Assembly: GCF_040361255.1 (NCBI RefSeq)
Contig: NZ_APNG01000009.1
Location: 105,056 to 169,055 of the forward strand
Direction of reading: 5' to 3'
DNA: 64,000 bases
Source: Salinisphaera sp040361255
GTDB lineage: Bacteria > Pseudomonadota > Gammaproteobacteria > Nevskiales > Salinisphaeraceae
Shown: positions 42,597 to 54,102 of the stretch, piece after piece
Layout of the letters: each line of letters opens with the position of its first letter
Position numbering within the stretch: the stretch's first letter is position 1
Translations under genes and position numbers: made by a program
The notes under the pieces: model-generated
Told to the model about the DNA's origin: nothing
What the model saw: the letters and a program-made list of their open reading frames with translations, nothing else
Database searches by the model: none

Positions 42597-43745
42597 ATGT
42601 CTGTGCCCTTCTGGCAACGTGCTCCTGGCGACACCCGCGTGATCGTCGGCCTGTCCGGCGGCGTGGATTCATCGGTGACCGCGCTACAGCTGGTCGAGGC
42701 CGGCTATCAGGTCGAAGGCCTGTTCATGTTCAACTGGAGCGAGGACGAGGCCGGCCGCTGCCAGGCCGCCGACGATTTCGACGACGCCGCCGCGGTCTGC
42801 GAAGCCCTCGATATCCCGCTGCATCGCGCCGATTTCTCGCGCGAATACAAGGCACGGGTGTTTCGCTATTTTCTCGACAGTTATGCCGCCGGGCGCACAC
42901 CGAATCCGGATGTGCTGTGCAATCGCGAGATCAAGTTCGACACCTTTTTGCATCACGCCGAACGTCTCGGCGCGGATGCGATCGCGACCGGTCATTACGC
43001 GCGCCTGGCCCACGATGCGCACGGCACGCGCCTATTGCGCGGGCGCGACCCGGGCAAGGATCAGTCGTATTTTCTGGCCGCCGTACCCATGGCCGCACTC
43101 GAGCGCACGCTGTTTCCGCTCGGCGAGACCTACAAGACCGATGTACGCGCGATCGCGCGCAAGGCCGGGCTGCCGGTTCACGACAAACCCGACAGCACGG
43201 GCGTGTGCTTTATCGGCGAACGCGACTTCGAAGGTTTTCTGCGCCAGTATCTGTCCGGGCGCGCCGGACCGGTGCGCGTGAGTGGCGGGGCCCTGGACGG
43301 GCGCACGATCGGCGAACATGCCGGGCTGATCTACTACACCATCGGCCAGCGCCGGGGGCTCGGGCTGGGCGGCGTGGCCGGTGCCTCGCAGGCACCCTGG
43401 TATGTCGCCGCCAAGGATCTGGATACCGATACCCTCTGGGTTACCCAGGATCACGATCATCCCGAGCTCGCCCGAACCTCGCTGACCACAGCCGAACCGC
43501 ACTGGCTGATCGCGCCGCCGCAGCTACCGCTGCGCTGCAGCGCACAGGTACGTTATCGCCAGCGCGCGATCGATTGTCGTATCGAAGCCGGCACCGACGG
43601 CGGCTTGACGGTACACTTCGACCAACCGCCGCGGGCAATCGCGCCCGGCCAGTACGCGGTCTTCTATGAAGGCGACCAGTGCCTCGGCAGCGCCGAGATC
43701 CTGGCAGCCGGCCATTCCGAACTCGAGATTTCTGCCAGCGCATGA
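42597..43745 (+). CDS. mnmA: tRNA-specific 2-thiouridylase MnmA
   Basis: The 382-residue protein begins 1 base after nudJ. It has the PP-loop GLSGGVDSSV, the first catalytic cysteine in NPDVLCNREIKF and the second in STGVCFIGER. It makes the 2-thio group of s2U34 in tRNA-Lys, -Glu and -Gln. The C-terminal barrel (RYRQRAIDCRIE) is complete. A longer upstream frame lies in nudJ. Confidence 0.95.
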   Translation: MSVPFWQRAPGDTRVIVGLSGGVDSSVTALQLVEAGYQVEGLFMFNWSEDEAGRCQAADDFDDAAAVCEALDIPLHRADFSREYKARVFRYFLDSYAAGRTPNPDVLCNREIKFDTFLHHAERLGADAIATGHYARLAHDAHGTRLLRGRDPGKDQSYFLAAVPMAALERTLFPLGETYKTDVRAIARKAGLPVHDKPDSTGVCFIGERDFEGFLRQYLSGRAGPVRVSGGALDGRTIGEHAGLIYYTIGQRRGLGLGGVAGASQAPWYVAAKDLDTDTLWVTQDHDHPELARTSLTTAEPHWLIAPPQLPLRCSAQVRYRQRAIDCRIEAGTDGGLTVHFDQPPRAIAPGQYAVFYEGDQCLGSAEILAAGHSELEISASA

Positions 43746-44371
43746 GCGATCAAACCACGCACACCCTGCGCGACCAGGCGCTGTCCCTGGCCGGCGTCGC
43801 CCAGTTCGCGCTCTATGCGCATGAACTTGCCGCGGACGGGCGCGATACGCCGCAGCGTCTGGAAATCGCCAAGCACGCGATCTTCTGTACCGACCCGGAG
43901 AGTGTGATCGAGGTCTATGGCGACCTGCCCAGCGTGGGCGACGGGATCGCCTACCTCAAGCGTCAGCTCGCCGGCGAAAAACCGGACCAGAAATCCGCCC
44001 TGATCGCGCGCTACATCGGCCAGCTGCTGCGCCTGTCCGGCGCGCTGCGCAAGGACGACGCCGCGCTCAAGCGCCTGCGCGGTGCGATCGATCGCGCGCG
44101 TCTGGCCGAACCGGCCGATGTACCCACCATCCTCGACGATGCCTATCGTGACAGCATCAGCCCGGCCAAGCCGCGCATCATGCTGCATGGCCATCCGAGT
44201 TATCTTCAGAACGAGGCCATTCAGGCGCGCGCGCGCACTCAGCTCATGGCGGCCGTGCGCTGCGCGATCATGTGGCGGCAATGTGGCGGTGGTTTCATAT
44301 CCCTGTTTCTACGCCGCAAGGCATTGCTGAAATCGCTCGAAAACATCGGCCCGCGGGCGCCCGTGCGCTAA
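43742..44371 (+). CDS. hflD: High-frequency lysogenization protein HflD homologue
   Basis: The ATG overlaps the mnmA stop (ATGA) and gives a 209-residue, largely helical protein matching HflD (LAGVAQFALYAHELA; IMLHGHPSYLQNEAIQARAR; RCAIMWRQCGGGF). In E. coli HflD is a membrane-associated factor that binds phage lambda CII. Unlike E. coli, purB does not follow; the next gene is acnA. Confidence 0.9.
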   Translation: MSDQTTHTLRDQALSLAGVAQFALYAHELAADGRDTPQRLEIAKHAIFCTDPESVIEVYGDLPSVGDGIAYLKRQLAGEKPDQKSALIARYIGQLLRLSGALRKDDAALKRLRGAIDRARLAEPADVPTILDDAYRDSISPAKPRIMLHGHPSYLQNEAIQARARTQLMAAVRCAIMWRQCGGGFISLFLRRKALLKSLENIGPRAPVR

Positions 44372-44535
44372 CGCAACGCCTGTCGTCGACGGGTTGAATC
44401 CACAGCCGGCACAGCGCCGCAAGTGATCAAACCTGCAGCCCTGGCCGCGAAAAAGCTATACTACGCGGCGCTTTTCAAGTGTCCGGGTTATTACCGGATC
44501 GAAGAACCACCGAGTGTCTTTGGAGAACAAAACCT

Positions 44536-47283
<2,748 letters not shown>

Positions 47284-47318
47284 CCCTGCGCGGGCCAGCG
47301 GCCCGCCATAGGTCATGC

Positions 47319-47351
47319 AAAAAAAGCCCCGCTTCGGCGGGGCTTTTTTTA
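47319..47351. terminator. Intrinsic terminator after acnA
   Basis: AGCCCCGC at 47325-47332 pairs with 47337-47344 around a TTCG tetraloop, followed by a run of T to 47351 and preceded by an A-run, so it can work in both directions. Confidence 0.93.
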
Positions 47352-47408
47352 TGTTCATTCGATGGCCAGTCGCGCGGCTGCGCGGTATGCGTGCGTACAG
47401 CCGCGTAG

Positions 47409-47435
47409 AAAACAGCTGACCGGGTCAGCTGTTTT
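47409..47435. terminator. 12-bp perfect hairpin between acnA and the PilZ gene
   Basis: AAAACAGCTGAC at 47409-47420 is perfectly complementary to 47424-47435, with only CGG between. The A/T ends give a short T-run on both strands. It lies 125 bases after the PilZ gene stop (minus strand) and probably serves as its terminator. Confidence 0.65.
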
Positions 47436-47559
47436 CGGGGCCGGAGTAATAATGGAACGGGCCAGACCTGTGGGCCCCGCCGCACGCGCTTCTGCGCGGC
47501 CTGATCGTCGCAGCCTTTTTAATCCGTATTACGGCGCATGCGCGCGTTGCGCGCCGCGG

Positions 47560-48342
47560 CTATTTCGCCGTCTTGCCGGGGGCGCTGAAAAGCGGCGACG
47601 GCGCCAATGGGCGCATTTCCGAACGCGGCGATGTTTGCCGCGCGACTTCGCGCTCGACCTCGCGCACATAGCGCCAGACTTCACGGGCGGCTTTTTCTGC
47701 ACGAATATCGAAGGCCATGCCCAGGTAGCACAGGTCGGTTTCGGCGTTGCGATAGCGGTGGCTGACCTGGCCATTCACTGCGAAGGTTTCGCCGTTGGGA
47801 AAAAATGCCTCGATCCGATAGTCGTCGATGCCGACTTCGATACCTTCGGCCTCGTCTTCGGGCAAACTCAGCAGACAGCCACCGGCCGACAGGTCACGCA
47901 GCGTGGCATGCCATTCGCGGCCCTTGGGCGAGGACAGCAGCACCATCACCGCCATGCTATCGCTCAACGCTGCCCGGAACTGACCCCGCCGTTTGAGCAG
48001 GGCGACGCTATCCGGCAACGACGCACAGACACTCAAGCGCGCACCGCTTTGCGATACACCAATGCACTGCAAGGTTTCGCTTTGTAGCGCCGCCGAATGG
48101 CGGCGTGCATGCACGGTGAAACGCTGTTTCGTCCTGAGCAGCTGTTCCAGGTCCGCAGTGCCCGTCATATCCAGCACGCAACGCCCGAGTGTACGGTCCA
48201 CCGAGACAACACTCACCGGATACTGAATCATCGCCCCGTCGAATCGAACCGTGACATCGTGGGTATCCCAGGTCAGCTCCACGAACGTATCCGCGACCCC
48301 CTCGGGGGTATCGATCTCGGCATAACGGGGGCTATCGGTCAT
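47560..48342 (-). CDS. YcgR-like PilZ-domain c-di-GMP receptor
   Basis: The 260-residue protein has an N-terminal YcgR-type beta domain (~15-105), then a PilZ domain with the c-di-GMP motifs: RRGQFR near 117-122 (RxxxR) and DLSAGG near 148-153 (DxSxxG). The C-terminus (RYVREVEREVARQ and a Pro/Ser-rich tail) is basic. YcgR proteins slow the flagellar motor when c-di-GMP rises. No flagellar genes are in the window; a diguanylate cyclase lies 10 kb away. Confidence 0.85.
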   Translation of the reverse strand: MTDSPRYAEIDTPEGVADTFVELTWDTHDVTVRFDGAMIQYPVSVVSVDRTLGRCVLDMTGTADLEQLLRTKQRFTVHARRHSAALQSETLQCIGVSQSGARLSVCASLPDSVALLKRRGQFRAALSDSMAVMVLLSSPKGREWHATLRDLSAGGCLLSLPEDEAEGIEVGIDDYRIEAFFPNGETFAVNGQVSHRYRNAETDLCYLGMAFDIRAEKAAREVWRYVREVEREVARQTSPRSEMRPLAPSPLFSAPGKTAK

Positions 48343-48749
48343 GGATTCGATTGTCCTGAAAATGGCTGGCCACGCCGTGGCCTATCTATCGGCCGAAGCG
48401 GAGCACGCTTGAGATAGCGCCCGGCCCGTCGAACGGGCGCGTCGATGGCGCATATTGGCATGGTAGCGCGTCGTTCGCTGCCCGCGGGCGGGTGCCGACG
48501 AAATAAAATACGCAACCGAACCGCGACCCTGCAACGGAGTTTCGGTATAAGCGACTATCTTTTCAAAAAGACGTACTTATCCTATTTCAAAGTCAACCCG
48601 ACTTAAAGGATTTTTCCGTTTTTCAAAACGATAGACCCACCATTTGCCAAGAATATTTTTGCCAACCCATATCATTTCGCTGCTGAAGGGTTACACTGGC
48701 GCTGCAGCGTGGCTGCATTAAATTAGTTTAGATCAAGTAAGAGAAAATT
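48343..48749. other. Divergent intergenic region with the long cspA leader
   Basis: About 400 bases separate the PilZ start from the cspA start. The half nearest cspA (48540-48749) is AT-rich, as expected for a long structured cold-shock leader. Two TTGCCA -35-like hexamers occur near 48635 and 48660, but no well-spaced -10 could be fixed. No ORF is supported. Confidence 0.5.
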
Positions 48750-48956
48750 ATGGCCAAAGGCACCGTTAAGTGGTTCAGTTCCGAAAAGGGTTACGGCTTC
48801 ATCGCCCCTGAAGATGGCAGCAAGGACCTTTTCGTGCACCACTCCGAGATCAAGAACGGCGGCGGCTTTGCCACCCTCGAAGACGGCCAGGCCGTCGAAT
48901 TCGAAGTGGGTGAAGGCAAGAAAGGACCGTGCGCCAACAAGGTGGTCGCGGTCTAA
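48750..48956 (+). CDS. Cold-shock protein (CspA family)
   Basis: The 68-residue single-domain protein has both RNA-binding motifs, KGYGFI (RNP1) and LFVHH (RNP2), in the usual spacing, after MAKGTVKWFSSE. It binds single-stranded RNA/DNA and melts secondary structure. It has a long AT-rich leader upstream, consistent with post-transcriptional cold control. Confidence 0.96.
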   Translation: MAKGTVKWFSSEKGYGFIAPEDGSKDLFVHHSEIKNGGGFATLEDGQAVEFEVGEGKKGPCANKVVAV

Positions 48957-49049
48957 AAATACGGCACCCTGTACGGATCAGCTAGCCTCGACCCAAGCCG
49001 CTGGACAGCGGACGAGGTCAAAGGCGAACTGAACTGATACAGCGCCGGA

Positions 49050-49067
49050 TCGGTCCTTTTGGACCGA
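49050..49067 (+). terminator. Candidate hairpin terminator downstream of cspA
   Basis: TCGGTCC and GGACCGA form a perfect 7-bp stem with a TTTT loop about 95 bases after the cspA stop. No T-run follows the stem. Confidence 0.3.
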
Positions 49068-49209
49068 AACCGTCATATCGGATAGCCACTACGTCGATAC
49101 CGAATCATCGGTTTTTGCGTGGAGGCTGTCCGATTTGTCGTTTAGGGCTTGGCACTTACAGCGATATTCCTCTGCCCGTGTGCATTGCCCTGCCAACAGC
49201 CCGTCGCCT

Positions 49210-49671
49210 ATGTCAATGAATATATGGGTCGATGCAGACGCCTGTCCGGTCGTGATCAAGGACATGCTGTTTCGCGCCAGCCGGCGTACAGGTGTCATGG
49301 TGACGCTGGTGGCCAACCAACCCATCCGCGTGCCGCGATCCCCGACGATTACGACCTTGCAAGTGGGCGCCGGCTTCGACGTTGCGGATAACGAAATCGT
49401 CAAACGGGTCGCGCCGGGTGATCTCGTGATCACCGCGGACATACCCCTGGCCGCCGAGGTCATCGAAAAACAGGCGATCGCACTCGACCCGCGTGGCGAA
49501 CTCTATACGCGCGACAATATTCGGGCGCGCTTGACCGTACGCGACTTCATGGACGGTCTGCGCGGCGCCGGTGTCGATACCGGCGGCCCGCCGCCCTTCA
49601 GCCAGAACGACCGCCACGCGTTCGCCAAGCAGCTCGATCGCCTGCTCGCGCGCGAGCGTAAACGCTACTAG
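49210..49671 (+). CDS. YaiI/YqxD-family (DUF188) protein
   Basis: The 153-residue protein (MSMNIWVDADACPVV; ATG at 49216 is an alternative) matches the conserved YaiI/YqxD family: DADACPV near the start, VANQPIRVPRS and NDRHAFAKQLDR near the end. The PIN-like acidic pattern suggests a nucleic-acid function, but the role is not known. It converges with the ethanolamine permease gene, 15 bases away. Confidence 0.9.
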   Translation: MSMNIWVDADACPVVIKDMLFRASRRTGVMVTLVANQPIRVPRSPTITTLQVGAGFDVADNEIVKRVAPGDLVITADIPLAAEVIEKQAIALDPRGELYTRDNIRARLTVRDFMDGLRGAGVDTGGPPPFSQNDRHAFAKQLDRLLARERKRY

Positions 49672-49686
49672 AACGGGGCGTACTAC

Positions 49687-51105
49687 TCAGCCGCCCGACT
49701 CGTGTTCGTCCAGATCGGACTCGGCCTGAGCCAGTAATGCGAACTCCTCTTCGGCCGTGCGCGCGACCAGATGATGCCGGCTGAATACGAAGAAGTACGC
49801 CGCGCCGAGCACGAACAGCACGATCGTGTAACCGAAGGCCCGCGGATCGAAGGCATAGACACCGGTGAGCGCGATCAGCGACAGCATCAACGCAATGCCC
49901 GAGGTCACCATGCCACCCGGGGTACGGTAAGGACGCTCCAGATCCGGCTGCTTGACCCGTAATAGGATGTGGCTGAGCGCCATGAGGGCATACGACAGTG
50001 TCGCGCCCACCACCGCCATGCCGAGGATCAGATCACCCGCGCCACTCAAGGAAACAATGAAACCGAGCACGCCCGGCACCACGAGCGCCCACGTTGGCGC
50101 CTTGCGACGGCTGGTCAGCGACATGAACTTGGGCAGATAGCCAGCGCGCGAGAGCGCAAAGACGAGTCGGCTATAGCCGTAGATAATCGAAAAGAACGAG
50201 GCGATGAGCCCGGCCAGACCAAGCACGTTCACCACGGTGGCCAGCGTCTGGCTGCCGGTATCCTTGAGCGCGGTCACCAGTGGCACACCGCTATCGCCAA
50301 TCGCCTTCGCGCCCGCCGCACCCGCGAGCAGAACCACCACCAGCACCGCCGTACCCAGCAGAAAGATCATCGCCCCGATAATGCCCTTGGGCACGTCGCG
50401 GGCCGGGTTTTTGGCTTCCTCGGCCGCCAGGGGCACGCCTTCGACGGCTAAAAACAGCCACATCCCGAACGGCAACGCGGCCCAGATACCGTAGAACCCC
50501 AACGGCAGGAACGTGGATGCGCCCAGCGCGTCCGTGGGCTCGATATCGAACAGGTTGGCGACGTCGAAATCACCAATCAACGCCACCGCGGTCGCCAGGA
50601 TCGCAAACACCGCCAAGCCGCTGATTACCATCATCACCTTCAGCGCTTCGCCCACCCCGGCGAGATGAATGCCGATGAACAGCGCATAAAACACGGCATA
50701 GACGATCGGGCCGTTGAAGCCGAGCAGTTCTTCGACCGCCGCGCCGATGAATATCACGATCGCCGCCGGCGCCAGCGCGTATTCGATGAGTACCGCCAGA
50801 CCGGTGAGATAACCGCCGGCAGGCCCCATGGCCTGGCGCGCGAAGCTATAGCCGCCACCGGCGGCCGGAATCGCTGCCGACATCTCGGCGAGGGCGAGCA
50901 CCAGCGTGAAATACATGATCGCCATCAATATCGCAGCGATTGCGAATCCGCCCCAGCCGGCCTCGGCAATCCCGAAGTTCCAGCCGGCAAAATCGCCGGA
51001 GATGACGTAGGAAACACCCAGACCAGCCAACAACAACCAGCCGGCCGTACCACGTTTGAGCTGGCGCTTGGCCAGATAGTCCTCGTTTACCGTCGAGCCT
51101 GCCAT
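49687..51105 (-). CDS. eat: Ethanolamine permease (APC family)
   Basis: The 472-residue protein has twelve predicted helices and closely follows ethanolamine permeases: GVSYVISGDFAGWNFGIAEAGWGGF in TM1-2, EMSAAIPAAGGGYSFARQAMGP, and MWLFLAVEGVPLAAEEAKNPARDVPKG. It lies 27 bases after eutC on the same strand, which supports ethanolamine as substrate. Confidence 0.88.
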   Translation of the reverse strand: MAGSTVNEDYLAKRQLKRGTAGWLLLAGLGVSYVISGDFAGWNFGIAEAGWGGFAIAAILMAIMYFTLVLALAEMSAAIPAAGGGYSFARQAMGPAGGYLTGLAVLIEYALAPAAIVIFIGAAVEELLGFNGPIVYAVFYALFIGIHLAGVGEALKVMMVISGLAVFAILATAVALIGDFDVANLFDIEPTDALGASTFLPLGFYGIWAALPFGMWLFLAVEGVPLAAEEAKNPARDVPKGIIGAMIFLLGTAVLVVVLLAGAAGAKAIGDSGVPLVTALKDTGSQTLATVVNVLGLAGLIASFFSIIYGYSRLVFALSRAGYLPKFMSLTSRRKAPTWALVVPGVLGFIVSLSGAGDLILGMAVVGATLSYALMALSHILLRVKQPDLERPYRTPGGMVTSGIALMLSLIALTGVYAFDPRAFGYTIVLFVLGAAYFFVFSRHHLVARTAEEEFALLAQAESDLDEHESGG

Positions 51106-51132
51106 GACGTCACCCCCAAGGTGAGAAAAAAA

Positions 51133-51996
51133 TCAGGAAGTCAGGAAATTGCCCGTCTCGTTCTTGTCGTGATCGATGACGTCGTCTTCGCTACGGTCCT
51201 TGAGCTTCACCCCGGAGAGCTCGAGCCGCCGGGCCTCATTCAGCAAATAACGCGCACGCGCCGCAGCGGCATCGATTTTCAGCCCTTCGGGACGCACGTT
51301 GGAAATACAGTTGCGCTGGGCGTCGGAGACACCCCGCTTGGGCGCCCAGGTCAGATACAAGCCCAGACTGTCGGGCGAGCTCAGGCCCGGACGCTCGCCA
51401 ATCAACACCAGCACCGCATTGGCGTTGAGTGCTTCGCCTACTTCATCGCCGATGGCGACCCGGCCCTGCTCGACCACGGTCAGCGGCGCCTGCCGCCAAT
51501 CGTTATCGTCGGCATCCAGCTCGCGGGTGAGTGCCGCGAGGAAATTCACGGCATGGGCCCCGATCGCACGCGCCGACAGGCCATCGACGATCACCAGCGC
51601 GAGGTCGAAGGGTGAATCCTCGGCGTCGGCCGTGTCGTCGAGCCGCTTGCGCGAGTCCTCATCCAGCCGCCGACCCAGATCCGGGCGTTGCAGATACTCG
51701 GTGCGATCGCTAGCCTGGCTGTGTAGCCGAAGCGGCGCGTCGATTTCGAGCGTGTCGGTAAGCTGCTCGCTAAGCGCGGCCACATCCAGCGGCCAATGGA
51801 CGGCGTCCTTGGCCTGCGCATGGGCGAGCTGGAATTCGAGCATGCGCTGAGTGGGCAGGCTGATGCCGGCGCGCCCGAGACCGATACGGGCATCGGTGAA
51901 TGCACGTAGCCCCTGCCAGGGGTTATCGACCACGCCGATGTCGTCGCCTGCCGCGGCTGACCTGTCGGCCGGTGTCGACGGCTTGCGATCGCTCAT
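51133..51996 (-). CDS. eutC: Ethanolamine ammonia-lyase small subunit
   Basis: ATG 51996 overlaps the eutB stop by 4 bases and gives 287 residues. Family motifs include ARIGLGRAGISLPTQRMLEFQ, VIVDGLSARAI, IGERPGLSSPDSLGLYLTW and NCISNVRPEGL. With EutB it forms the adenosylcobalamin-dependent lyase that splits ethanolamine into acetaldehyde and ammonia. The longer upstream frame lies in eutB. Confidence 0.95.
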   Translation of the reverse strand: MSDRKPSTPADRSAAAGDDIGVVDNPWQGLRAFTDARIGLGRAGISLPTQRMLEFQLAHAQAKDAVHWPLDVAALSEQLTDTLEIDAPLRLHSQASDRTEYLQRPDLGRRLDEDSRKRLDDTADAEDSPFDLALVIVDGLSARAIGAHAVNFLAALTRELDADDNDWRQAPLTVVEQGRVAIGDEVGEALNANAVLVLIGERPGLSSPDSLGLYLTWAPKRGVSDAQRNCISNVRPEGLKIDAAAARARYLLNEARRLELSGVKLKDRSEDDVIDHDKNETGNFLTS

Positions 51997-53399
51997 GAGC
52001 CGGTCTCCGGCAGCCGCTCCAGCGAACGCGCGAACGACTGAGGCAAGCGCTCGGACAGGCGATGCGAATCGCCGTCGCGCACGATTTCCATGTGTTTGAG
52101 CCAGGCCTCGAACTCGGGCGCGGGTTTGAGGCCGAGCGCGCGGCGTACATAGAGCGCATCGTGGAACGAGGTGGTCTGATAATTGAGCATGATGTCGTCG
52201 GAGCCGGGAATACCCATCACGAAATTGCAGCCGGCCACGCCCAGCAGCGTGAGCAGGTTGTCCATATCGTTCTGGTCGGCTTCGGCATGGTTGGTGTAGC
52301 ACACGTCGCAGCCCATCGGCACACCCAGCAACTTGCCGCAGAAATGATCTTCCAGGCCCGCGCGAATGATTTCCTTGCCGTCGAACAGATATTCCGGACC
52401 GATGAAACCGACCACGGTATTGACCAGTAACGGCTTGAACTCGCGCGCCACGGCATAGGCACGCGCCTCGCAGGTCTGCTGGTCGAGGCCGTGGTGGGCA
52501 TCCGCCGACAGCGAACTGCCCTGCCCGGTTTCGAAATACATGACGTTATCGCCCACGCTGCCGCGATTGAGCGACAGCGCCGCATCGCGCGCCTCGGCCA
52601 GTTCAGCCAGGCCGAAACCAAAGCCGCGATTGGTGGCTTCGGTGCCACCGATCGACTGAAATACCAGATCCACCGGCGCGCCCTGCTCGATCGCTTCCAG
52701 CGTGTTCGTGACATGGGTGAGCACGCACGACTGGGTGGGAATTTCGTATTTGCGGATCACCGCATCGAGCATGTGCAACAGCTTGACCGACTGGGCGACG
52801 TTATCCGTGGCCGGGTTGATACCAATCACAGCATCGCCGTTGCCATAGAGCAGCCCATCGAAAATACTGGCCGCGATCCCGGTCAGATCATCGGTGGGAT
52901 GATTCGGCTGCAGGCGAGTCGACAAATGCCCCGCCAGGCCGATGGTGTTGCGAAACGCACTGCGCACCCGGCACTTGCGTGCGACCAGAATCAAGTCCTG
53001 GTTGCGCATGATCTTGCTCACGGCCGCCGCCATTTCCGGCGTAATCCCCGGTCGTAGGGCGTCGAGCACCTCGGGCGTGGCCTCGTCGCTGAGCAGCCAG
53101 TTGCGAAAATCGCCTACCGTAAAGCTCGAAATCGTTTCGAACGCCTGACGATCGTGGCGATCAACGATCAACCGCGTGATTTCGTCCTCCTCGTAGGGCA
53201 CCAGCAGGTCTTCGAGAAACGTCGCCAACGGCAGATCCGCCAGCGCCATCTGGGCGACGACCCGCTGTTCGGCCGATTCCGCGATAACACCCGCCAGCCG
53301 ATCGCCCGATCGCGCCGGCGTTGCCTTAGCCATGAGCTCGGCCAGGCTGTCGAAGCGATAGGTTCGCTCACCCAGGGTATAGCGATAGTTGCCACTCAT
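51993..53399 (-). CDS. eutB: Ethanolamine ammonia-lyase large subunit
   Basis: The 468-residue protein is full length for EutB, with GINPATDNV, TNRGFGFGLAEL, ETGQGSSLSADAHHGLDQQTCEARAYA (substrate/cobalamin region) and GCDVCYTNHAEADQNDMD. It is the first gene of eutB-eutC-permease. No eutR, aldehyde dehydrogenase or microcompartment shell gene is adjacent, so the acetaldehyde must be handled elsewhere in the genome. Confidence 0.96.
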   Translation of the reverse strand: MSGNYRYTLGERTYRFDSLAELMAKATPARSGDRLAGVIAESAEQRVVAQMALADLPLATFLEDLLVPYEEDEITRLIVDRHDRQAFETISSFTVGDFRNWLLSDEATPEVLDALRPGITPEMAAAVSKIMRNQDLILVARKCRVRSAFRNTIGLAGHLSTRLQPNHPTDDLTGIAASIFDGLLYGNGDAVIGINPATDNVAQSVKLLHMLDAVIRKYEIPTQSCVLTHVTNTLEAIEQGAPVDLVFQSIGGTEATNRGFGFGLAELAEARDAALSLNRGSVGDNVMYFETGQGSSLSADAHHGLDQQTCEARAYAVAREFKPLLVNTVVGFIGPEYLFDGKEIIRAGLEDHFCGKLLGVPMGCDVCYTNHAEADQNDMDNLLTLLGVAGCNFVMGIPGSDDIMLNYQTTSFHDALYVRRALGLKPAPEFEAWLKHMEIVRDGDSHRLSERLPQSFARSLERLPETGS

Positions 53400-53738
53400 C
53401 TCGCTCGCACCTCCGTCGTCGCGTAAGCGACGCCATGCGGTTGCCGACGGCGCTCAGCATGTATCAGCCCGTACCGGGCTCGGGCTCGCGATTTGAATAT
53501 GACACAGGCCATGGCCCGTGCACAGCAAGATACATTCCAGCTTTGAGGCAAGCTCTGCACAACCTCTCGCCCTGACCTGCCAACAAGGCAGGCGCCGCAC
53601 TTGGCTGCTTTGGCGCACACGCATGTAAGGCCGCGAACGCGATCCGCGAGCGGTTATTCAGCGCTTGCTTAAGCGAACATCGCCTTCAATCAACGCACTG
53701 TAATCGTGCGGTGACCGCGGCACAGCGCGCGTCTGTCG
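53400..53738. other. Intergenic region upstream of eutB
   Basis: About 340 bases without a supported ORF. It must contain the eutB promoter (minus strand), but no convincing sigma-70 or sigma-54 pair was found. The inverted repeat AGCCCG-TAC-CGGGCT at 53466-53480 lies ~70 bases before the eutB start and is a candidate operator or leader hairpin. Confidence 0.4.
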
Positions 53739-54026
53739 TCAGTGGCGGCTACGACCGGCGCCGGCGCTTTGCATCTGTTCGCTGGCCTGCTCGCGCAGGC
53801 TGCCCACTTCCTTGAGGGTGCGCACGACCGCATCGATGCGCGCCTGCGGCCATTGCCGCACGTAGTCCGGCACGGCGCCGCCACTGGCTTTCATATCGCG
53901 GTCGACGGCCAGTGCATCCGGCAGGTGTCGTTCAAAGCGCTCGATATCGGGCAGCACCTGCACGAGTTCCTCGCGCGGCAGTGCGATACCGCCGATATCG
54001 ATATGCGTGGGGGTATTCGAACTCAT
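53739..54026 (-). CDS. Conserved hypothetical protein, 95 residues
   Basis: The protein (MSSNTPTHIDIGGIALPREEL) is soluble and acidic in the N-terminal half, with RQWPQARIDAVVRTLKEVGSLREQASEQMQ as a predicted helix and a basic tail. It has no signal or membrane segment. Codon use is that of the chromosome. The family is not recognised. It lies 76 bases downstream of the helicase gene on the same strand. Confidence 0.6.
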   Translation of the reverse strand: MSSNTPTHIDIGGIALPREELVQVLPDIERFERHLPDALAVDRDMKASGGAVPDYVRQWPQARIDAVVRTLKEVGSLREQASEQMQSAGAGRSRH

Positions 54027-54102
54027 GAGTCTGTGCCCTCGGGTCGCCGCAACTGCGAATCACCCTGCGGGCTATGTCGAATCTTTCAAGCGCGCCGCTA
54101 TG

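Noticed and set aside
42032..42634. N-terminal extension of fabD up to 42634
   Set aside because: It is antisense to nudJ and not homologous; ATG 42031 gives the normal FabD start.
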